Part shown: piece by piece, positions 57,460 to 64,000 of the stretch
Position numbering within the stretch: position 1 is the stretch's first letter
How the letters are laid out: each line of letters opens with the position of its first letter
Assembly (NCBI GenBank): GCA_038380435.1
Contig: JAWZYU010000007.1
Location: 20,997,001-21,061,000, forward strand
Length of the DNA: 64,000 bases
DNA from: Ryuthela nishihirai
Taxonomy: Eukaryota; Arthropoda; Arachnida; Araneae; Heptathelidae
Direction: 5' to 3'
Notes under the pieces: generated by a model
What the model saw: the letters and a program-made list of their open reading frames with translations, nothing else
What the model was told of the DNA's origin: nothing
Databases searched by the model: none
Translations under genes and position numbers: made by a program

Positions 57460-58315
57460 CAATTTGCTAGATAAAGCTTTAGCTTTTTAAAAGTAAATTA
57501 CGAGCTGCAGTTAATTAACATATCGTAGAAACCGCTGCATTCTAGATAGTCACTAATGAGATATTCCTAAAGGAAGATGTGAGTTAGATTTATAAGCTTT
57601 ACACCATCAGCTGTAAGAGCCAACACCAGCAGTGAGAACTAAAGCATTAATCACAAGCCAAACAAGAGACTAGCTTTGAAGTTTGACATTCAACGCAAAG
57701 TACTTTTTGGCATACATGTGAATTTCAAACCAAAAGTCTGTAACGCAGTGATTAGCTAATACCCCAAAAATTTTGGTACCGTTCCTGTTCGTTTTTTTTT
57801 CTTTTTTCTTTAAATCGTTTCCGGCCAGGCTAGATTAATCGATCGGAAACCCATTACTGCGAAGCTGGGTTATAAATCATCGTTATTAATTGACGATAAC
57901 GGCTTGTGTGGCGAGACCCATAACGACTTGATGTTGCTGATTGGCATGCAAAAGTGGGGCACCGTAATGGATAAACGGCGGGTCTGATCAATGAAAATGA
58001 TTTCTGGTTCCTCCTAGATGCAGATTCCAACGTAAAATGATAACGTGCATTTATCGCTGAACGAGGTGGAGTACGATACCTGGGTATGATATGACTGATG
58101 AATTCGTTTACTTCCTGCGAACCCATGCTGCTCCTTCACGCCATTTATTAGTCAGTTTGCTACCATTGACTGATATTTTTTTGAATAACACAGATAGCTT
58201 TATTTTACCGATGAAGACAAAAGTTGCAATACATTTATGCCATAATAATGGAATAATCTCAACATAGACTGAAATTAAAAAGGGAACGAAATTATATAGC
58301 ATTATGAAAGTTAGT
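57460..58315. other. Spacer, one weak ORF
   Basis: The stretch 57840-58130 is less A/T-rich and holds a 90-codon minus frame (57854-58126) with no recognised domain. Remainder A/T-rich. Confidence 0.35.
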
Positions 58316-58326
58316 ATGTCTTTAAA

Positions 58327-58714
58327 TTAGGTTGGGTTGTTTTACCTCTGAGCGGCACTTTTTTGCACACCATGGGCTAAATGGCCAGGTCACATGGACC
58401 CCGAAGGCTCAGAGAAGGTTGGGGGAAGGGACCCACTGGAACAGCTGTTGGGAGACAGATGGTAGCCTCCCGTCAAGGCCATCCAGCGTGTTCTTTAACG
58501 TGCACAGGGTATGGCTCTCCCGCACACGGGGCCACGGTTTAACGTCCCATCCGACGGACGGCGGCCTTTCCAAGCCCATCGGTGTCTCCTACTGACCGTT
58601 GGCAGGGCGGGGAATTTTGCGGAGATAAATCTCAACGCTGACCCAGTTGGGACTCGAACCTGGGAACTACAGATTACGAGCCTGGCGAGCTACCGACTGA
58701 GCCACCCCCGCCCC
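58327..58714 (-). mobile_element. SINE-A, young, with target duplication
   Basis: Full-length near-consensus antisense copy. The duplication ATGT[C/T]TTTAAA (58316-58326, 58715-58725) flanks it. The 87-codon plus frame here, repeated in other young copies, is antisense SINE. Confidence 0.94.
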
Positions 58715-58775
58715 ATGTTTTTAAAGCTTTACTGGTGGGATGAATATAGGTATCATGAAGGAACAATCAAATGTG

Positions 58776-58880
58776 TGTTGATTCGGTAGCGTACCAGACT
58801 TGTAATCTACAGTTTCCAGTTTCGAGTCCCAACTGTGCCAGCGTTGAGATTTAAATCCGCTAAACCCCAATCCTGTCCTC
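58776..58880 (+). mobile_element. SINE-A head fragment
   Basis: Only the 5' part: ttgattcggtagcgtaccag, cttgtaatctacag, agtttcgagtccc and agcgttgagattta. 3'-truncated at about 58880. Confidence 0.78.
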
Positions 58881-58897
58881 AGTTATAATAATATTAT

Positions 58898-59305
58898 AAT
58901 AAAGGAATTTTTATTTCGCATTTAATTTTATACAGTATGTATTATTGATTAAATTTGGGCAGGTGACACGAAGATTGCCAGATCACTAATTTCTAAAAAA
59001 ATCGTTGCCAGATATTTTTTCTGAATTCTGTAATCAACCATAGTGTTCGGGTACTTTTTTGAGTGACTGTACACGTCACAACATCATTCCACCACACATT
59101 CATAAGCTGCCGAAGCAGAATTGGCTTAACCCTAACCCTTTAAGTTCCCATGTAATCATAAGTGAACATTAACTATAAAATCGATGTTTTTAATTTTTAA
59201 ATGACAATATTTTTAAAAATTGCACCCCTATATGAGAACATGTTACGTATATATTTACAATTAATAAAGGAATTTTTATTTCGTATTTAATTTTATACAG
59301 TATGT
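58898..59305. repeat. Direct repeat pair, ~43 bp, 365 bp apart
   Basis: aataaaggaatttttatttc, g[c/t]atttaattttatacag occurs at 58898-58940 and 59263-59305. Only one or two mismatches are seen. The half fold-back MITE lies between the two copies. Confidence 0.8.
58965..59069. mobile_element. Half copy of the 15998 fold-back MITE
   Basis: aaatcgttgccagatatttt, ttctgaattctgtaatcaac and gagtgactg match the right arm of 15998-16238. TA follows at 59070-59071. The left arm is absent. Confidence 0.82.
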
Positions 59306-59413
59306 TTATTATTTTCATTATTTTTTTCCGAAAAAGTGCTTATTTGTCTAATTATAACATCAATCTTCAAACATTCTTAAATTTATCTCAAGAACCCAAA
59401 AGTCTCAGATCTG

Positions 59414-59727
59414 TTTAAGTTGTTTCACTTCTGAGCGGCACTTTTTTCCACACAAAGGGCAACGGGCTAAATGGCCATGTCACAAGGATCCTGAAAGCTC
59501 AGTGAAGGTTAGGGAGGGGACCCACTGGAACAGCTGTTGAGAGACAGATGATAGCCTTCCGTCAAGACCATCCAGCGTGTTCTTTAACGTGCAGAGTTTA
59601 TGGCTCTCCCGCTCACGGTGCCACGGCTTAAAGTCCCATCTGTTGGACGACGGCTTTTCCAAGCTCATCGATGTCCACTACTGACCGTGGACAGATCAAG
59701 GAGTTGAAAGAAGATAAATCCAAAGGC
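59414..59727 (-). mobile_element. SINE-A, head missing
   Basis: Antisense, from taagttgtttcacttctgag to gaaagaagataaatcc. It joins directly to the next antisense SINE-A. Confidence 0.83.
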
Positions 59728-60305
59728 TCAGAGAAACTGGGAAAAAGAAATCCATTTCACTGCTATTAGGAGACAGATGTAAGTCTCCCGTCAAAGCCGT
59801 CTAATGTGTTTTTCAGAGACAGTCCGTGTGTTCTCCAAAGTGACCATTCAGTGTGTCCTTCAAAGTGACCTTCCAATGTGTCCTTCAAATTGAGTTAATG
59901 TATTCTTCAAAGTGACCATCCAGTGTGTGCTTCAAAGTGACTCCTTCATGTGTTCTTCGAATTGGAAATCCAGTGTGTTCTTCAAACTGACCATGCAGTG
60001 TGTTCTTTGAACTGACCATCCAGTCTGTGCTTCGAACAGATCATTCAGTATGTTCTTCAAACGGACCATTAAGTGTGTTTTTCAAAATTACCATCCAGTG
60101 TGTTCTTTAAATGCTCACGATATGGTTTAACATCCCTTCCAATGGACGGTAACCTTCACAAGCTACAAATGTTTCCTTGATCACCGAGGGCAGTGTAGAA
60201 TTTATTTCGACGAAACGGAGAAAATCTCAATACAAGTACAGTTGAGACTGGAACCTAGGAATAGCATCAAGATTGTGAGCCTCGTGCTCTATCGACTGAG
60301 CCAAA
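59728..60305 (-). mobile_element. SINE-A containing an internal minisatellite
   Basis: Antisense SINE with the expected order: aaaggctcagagaaactggg, tattaggagacagatgtaag, then a 25-bp array (59806-60118), then tcacgatatggtttaacatc, ccaatggacggtaacc, the head ggaacctaggaatagc and tctatcgactgagcc. The array sits exactly where one catccagcgtgttctttaac segment should be. Confidence 0.88.
59806..60118. repeat. 25-bp tandem array inside SINE-A, ~12 units
   Basis: Unit atccagtgtgttcttcaaac, tgacc. Its first 18-19 bases equal the SINE-A segment atccagcgtgttctttaac, so the array arose by amplification of that segment within the SINE. Confidence 0.9.
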
Positions 60306-60395
60306 CCTAACCCACTGATATCGAGAGTTTGCTGTATCTATAATAATTCTTTTGAAATGGACAAATTTTAACTAAAAATATGAGCAGGCGTATCG

Positions 60396-60955
60396 TATTG
60401 GTTGCTTTGCCTCTCAGAGGCACTTTTTCGCACGTAATGGGTTAAATGGCCAGGTCACATGAACCACAAAGGCTGCGAAAGATTGGGGAAGGAGACCCAC
60501 TAGACTAGGGGTTCTCAACGTGGGGTACGCGGTAAAATGTTTTGGGGTACGCCGTGTGAGCTCAAAAATCGCTAGATCTAGTAACAAAGTAAAAATAACC
60601 ATTGTTATACTACAACTATAGTTTTATCTATCTATACAAGGGGTACGCCAGTTACATACACATTTCCAGTGGGTACTTGAAGCATAAAAGGTTGAGAACC
60701 ACTGCACTAGACAACTGTTACGAGCCAGATGGAAGCCTCCGGTCAAGGCCCTCTAGCATGCTCTTTAAATTACAAAGGGTGTGGTTCTCCTGCACACGGA
60801 ATCACGGTTTAACGTCCCGTAGATTGACGGTGATCTTTCCAAATCCATCGGCGTCCTCTCTCACCGAAGGCAGAGTTGGGGTTAACGGAGATATGAACTC
60901 GAACCTAGGAACTACAGATTACAAGCCTGGCTCGCAACACACTGAGTCAACCCCA
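60396..60955 (-). mobile_element. SINE-A interrupted by hAT MITE
   Basis: Antisense, from tattggttgctttgcctctc to ctcgcaacacactgagtcaa, split at 60506-60704. Removing the insert and one CACTAGAC restores a continuous ggagacccactagacaactg segment. Confidence 0.87.
60506..60704. mobile_element. hAT MITE, copy 2
   Basis: Starts taggggttctcaacgtgggg and ends aaggttgagaaccactg. Perfect 8-bp duplication CACTAGAC (60498-60505, 60705-60712). Reverse orientation relative to 57231-57439. The two copies share the ctagatctagtaacaaa interior. Confidence 0.93.
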
Positions 60956-61805
60956 ATCGACAGCTATAGAGAGTTTGTTGTATCTGCAATAATTATTTTG
61001 AAGTGGACAGATTTCAACTGAAGATCTGATGAGGTGTTTCACAAATTATTAAAATGTTCTGCGATGAATTCTCTCTAAGTAGCTTTCATAGTTAAAAGTC
61101 AAGAGTGGCTTGCATACGAACCTGAAACTCTAAAATCAATGGAGTATAGCCATGCAACTGAAGATGCAGATTTCCATGCATATTAGTACATCGAAATTTC
61201 TAGGGAAGACAAATGAATGTTTCAGAATTATTGATTCTTCCTCTTCAACATTTAAGGGATGTGTCGATATCGCTTAGAATATCATAAATGTAAATAATAT
61301 GCAAATAGAACGGGCTCATTAGTTCCAAACTAGTGACAATTCAACGAATTTATATTAGAGATTTATTGGTTTCAGAAAGTATATAGTTTGCTTCCGAGAT
61401 AAAATGCATTTTAATTATTCTGTTTGGAGTAATATATTTTATTAAAGAATTTCTCATGAAATAGTGTATGTGATACTGTCGTACAAATTAATGAAAATTT
61501 TAACATTTAAATATTTCCTTACTTGAATTCGTAAATGATGTATTATGCTTATAGAAAGACGCAGCTTGAATTTTGGTAAAAATTAAACATAGATTATTTA
61601 CTATGAATACAAACAGAAAAAAATACTTTTTTATTATTTATGCTTTATAGCTACATTACTTTTATTCATCCAAGGAATTTACTCGTGTACAGAGTGTGGC
61701 AAGAAAGTAATGAGATTAAAATAAATGAAAATATGCAGTTACGATTATCATTCCGCGAGAGGTCGCTATAGACATATTGAAGTGTGACCTTGACAGTCCT
61801 GCTAA
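60956..61805. other. AT-rich spacer
   Basis: Nothing recognised. Confidence 0.45.
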
Positions 61806-62198
61806 CCGTGGGGAGGGGGTGGGTCAGTCGGTAGCTCGACAGGCTCGTAATCTGCATTTCCCAGGTTCGAGTTCCGCCTGGGACTTTTCTCCTCAAAACT
61901 CGTTCAGACTTTTCTCCTCAAAACTCCCTGCCCTGCCCTAAGTCAGTAGGGGACGCCGATGGGCTTGGAAGGGCCGTCGTCCGTCGGATGGGACGTTAAG
62001 CCGTGTTCGGGAGAGCCATACCCTGTGCACGGTAAAGAACATGCTAGATGTCCTTGACGGGAGGCTACAATCTGTCTCCCAATAGTTGTCCAGTGGGTTC
62101 CTCCCCCAATTTTCTCTGAGCTATCGGGGTTCTTGTGACCTGACCATTTAGTCCATTGTGCGAAAAAAAGTGTCGCTTACAGGTAAAACAACTCAACC
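61806..62198 (+). mobile_element. SINE-A with 26-bp internal duplication
   Basis: Forward copy with head (gtgggtcagtcggtagctcg, ctcgtaatctgc, ggttcgagttcc) and tail acaactcaacc. gacttttctcctcaaaactc is duplicated in tandem at 61882-61928, a possible nascent tandem repeat. Confidence 0.88.
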
Positions 62199-62202
62199 GA
62201 GA

Positions 62203-62330
62203 CAACTCGGATCCCTCCCGGCTAAAGTCGATTTTTCCTCTGCCCCTTCATCATCATATGAATAAATACAGTATAATAGTGTATGAGTAAAAGCTGATGA
62301 GCTGTGGATATAATTAATAACTTCAAGTAA
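62203..62330 (+). mobile_element. SINE-C body, headless
   Basis: Shows the SINE-C order: ctcggatccctcccggct, aaagtcgatttttcctctgc, catatgaataaatacagtat, aatagtgtatgagtaaaagc and ctgtggatataattaataac. It directly follows the SINE-A tail. Confidence 0.72.
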
Positions 62331-62519
62331 CTAGTAATGTGCCAAAAAATTAGAATGCGAATTTACCCAACAAAATTCATTGGATTACTCTTGAGCCCGT
62401 CATGTACACTTGCCTGGAAGGCTTTTAAGGATAGTGTCTCCAAATGCAGTCAAAGACGCCCTCTTTAGACTGAACCTATGGTGCAATACTTAAGATCCAC
62501 AATGTAATAGAGGATAACT

Positions 62520-62690
62520 GTTCGGAGGCCGGTAGCTCAGCTGCCAGAGCACCAGACATGTTATTAGGAGGTCGTCGGATCCCACCCGACTGAAGACGAT
62601 TTTTTCCTCCATTCCTCTGCCATCATGTGTATAAATCCAGCATAATAGTGTGCGAGTAAAAAAACTGTGGATGTAGTTAATAACCTTTAT
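62520..62690 (+). mobile_element. SINE-C, best copy
   Basis: tRNA-like head ccggtagctcagctgccaga, gcaccagacatgttattagg and cggatcccaccc, followed by the body gactgaagacgattttttcc, ataatagtgtgcgagtaaaa and ctgtggatgtagttaataac. The ggtagctcag start is a typical tRNA A-box context. The tRNA of origin is uncertain. Confidence 0.75.
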
Positions 62691-62821
62691 GGGAGGTCCC
62701 ATCTATCTCCTAACAACTAACCAGTGTGTTCCCAAACCAATGCTGAGCTCTTGAGGCCTTTTCCACCTGACTATTTAGCTCACTGTATAGAAAAAAAAAA
62801 ATCTCAAAAGTAAAACAACAG
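62691..62821 (+). mobile_element. SINE-A 3' fragment joined to SINE-C
   Basis: gggaggtcccatctatctcc, taacaactaaccagtgtg, ctgactatttagctcactgt and aaaagtaaaacaac are the last third of SINE-A, diverged. Confidence 0.78.
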
Positions 62822-63034
62822 AAACGCCATCTCTCTCCACATCTTTCTATTCAAAAAGTTTTATATTAGAGGTTTTTCTTTTTTTCATCGCTTCCTTCAC
62901 AACAGCTCTCAATTTCCTCCTAGGTATTCCGCTTCATTTTTGTTTCACTGGATTTCCATTTCCATATTTTCCTTGGTCATCTTTCATTCTGTCTATATGT
63001 CCATCACCACTCGTTTTTCCAATACTTGCTATAA
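62822..63034. other. Spacer
   Basis: Nothing recognised. Confidence 0.35.
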
Positions 63035-63367
63035 TAGGCCCGTCCAACCCAAACAAGTGAAGAGCCACTAGTAAAAGAAACTTAAATCTTGAAGAGCCGC
63101 GGAAAAATTCTCTACTTAAAAACAAAAACGTACATTTCTCATAAGTAATGAATTGAAAATAAGAAAACTGTTTTTAAAGAATCAAGAAAATATATTGATG
63201 AAAAAATGCATATATACATTTTTAATGAGTACTATGAATTGGCAAAATCGTTTAGTTGTGCATTTAAAAATATATGTTCAGTATATTAATTATATTATTT
63301 TATGAGTAGTTAAGTTCTTTTGCAATTAGCCGTCTGCGGCTTATGAGCCACAAGTTGGACGAGCTTG
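63035..63367. mobile_element. hAT-like non-autonomous element
   Basis: TIRs taggcccgtccaac and gttggacgagcttg. The flanking octamers TGCTATAA (63027-63034) and CTCTATAA (63368-63375) agree at 6 of 8 positions. Sub-terminal gagccrc words (gaagagccgcgg, tgagccacaagtt) occur at both ends. Confidence 0.75.
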
Positions 63368-63402
63368 CTCTATAACATCGTCTTCTATTCATATCTAATA
63401 TA

Positions 63403-63980
63403 CACTATATTGCAGAAAGTGTCCGTACACTTTCATGTTAAGTGAACGAATAACCACATTCAAATCTACTTTGAAAATAAGCTTTTTACGGAAAGTAAGT
63501 CACCAGACGTATGTTGAAGATCTCGGTCAGAGCTCTATAAAACTTTATTTTCTATAATATTAATCTAATATTTAAAGAGTTATGGAAGCTGAAAAGTTTA
63601 AGTGAAACTTTTGCTAATTTTGAAAATTTGCTTTAAAAAGTTAAATCACAACTGATATAACAAGTTGTTCGCAATACAAATGCGATATTTGAATTTTGTG
63701 TAAGGATTTTTGAAGTTTTCATCAATTTGGGGGAGAAATTTTTTTGAAGTGTGGTGTGTGATAACATCTGTTGTTAAATATTATAGCTTCCATAACTCAT
63801 TAAATATTAGATTAATATTATAGAAATTTAGAGAGCTCTGACCGAAATCTTCAATTTATGTCTAGTGACTTTTTTCCCGTAAAAAGCTTATTTTCAAAAT
63901 TAGGTAGATTTGAATGTTCACTTAACAATTTGGTCGTTCACTTAACATGAAAGTGTCCGGACACTTTTTACAATATAGTG
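63403..63980. mobile_element. Long-TIR MITE (related to 2175-2505)
   Basis: Long inverted repeats begin cactatattgcagaaagtgt (63403) and end cacttttta, caatatagtg (63980), continuing inward through aacatgaaagtgtcc and tcagagctct. TA precedes it; the right-hand TA is altered to CA. The inner arms (tatttaaagagttatggaag, ctgaaa) match 2175-2505. No transposase. 578 bp. Confidence 0.85.
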
Positions 63981-64000
63981 CATATATAGACATTTGTGAA

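Noticed and set aside
58332..58789. Recurrent 87-92-codon open frames (also at 8085-8575, 11569-11969, 31291-31679, 42767-43197)
   Set aside because: They coincide exactly with young SINE-A copies and are the antisense translation of that SINE. Their similarity reflects repeat identity, not protein selection.

Overview
The window reads as intergenic or intronic DNA from an animal nuclear genome. It is AT-rich, has no long open frames and no operon-like gene order, and is packed with tRNA-derived SINEs, TA-flanked Tc1/mariner relics, hAT-type elements with 8-bp target duplications, fold-back MITEs, degraded non-LTR retrotransposon pieces and many minisatellites. The Tc1 and mariner lineages resemble those common in arthropods, so an arthropod (perhaps a chelicerate) is my best guess. 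This is an inference from repeat types only; no host gene is available to confirm it. I found no complete host protein-coding gene. Two or three short stretches with coding-like composition are listed as weak exon candidates.

The dominant component is one SINE family, labelled SINE-A here. It is about 390 bp, has a tRNA-Thr(CGT)-like head with A and B boxes, a central region with GATGGGACGTTAAG and CACGTTAAAGAAC motifs, and a CAACCCAAC tail. More than 30 copies or fragments occur on both strands. They range from near-consensus copies with clear 11-12 bp target duplications (1378, 8151, 21030, 31296, 42801, 58327) to old, rearranged, dimeric or nested ones. Two further tRNA-type families, SINE-B and SINE-C, are also present. 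Most of the longer open frames in the window are the antisense strand of SINE-A and are not genes.

Layout: 1-13 kb holds scattered SINE-A, a Tigger/pogo-like MITE (4018-4401) and a 35-bp minisatellite split by a SINE. 13.5-16.3 kb is a DNA-transposon cluster: a Tc1 element with TIRs and TA, a Tc1 fragment, a deleted mariner-like element, a piggyBac-like MITE and a fold-back MITE. 17-24.8 kb has SINEs, a 47-bp array with an inverted copy, a hAT element split by a SINE, and an 80-bp-arm hairpin. 24.8-29 kb has a LINE endonuclease fragment, a Tc1 pseudogene, a GC-rich duplicated block and a mariner remnant. 31-43 kb is rich in minisatellites, several invaded by SINE-A or hAT. 44-53.6 kb has SINE-B copies, three more tandem arrays and antisense LINE pieces. 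55-64 kb is a nest of SINE-A copies interrupted by hAT MITEs and younger SINEs, ending in a hAT-like element and a long-TIR MITE.

The most interesting theme is the link between SINE-A and tandem repeats. Two arrays (33.9-35.6 kb, 40-bp unit; 59.8-60.1 kb, 25-bp unit) appear to have been amplified from two different internal segments of SINE-A. Separately, at least four SINE-A copies and one hAT element lie inside unrelated minisatellites.
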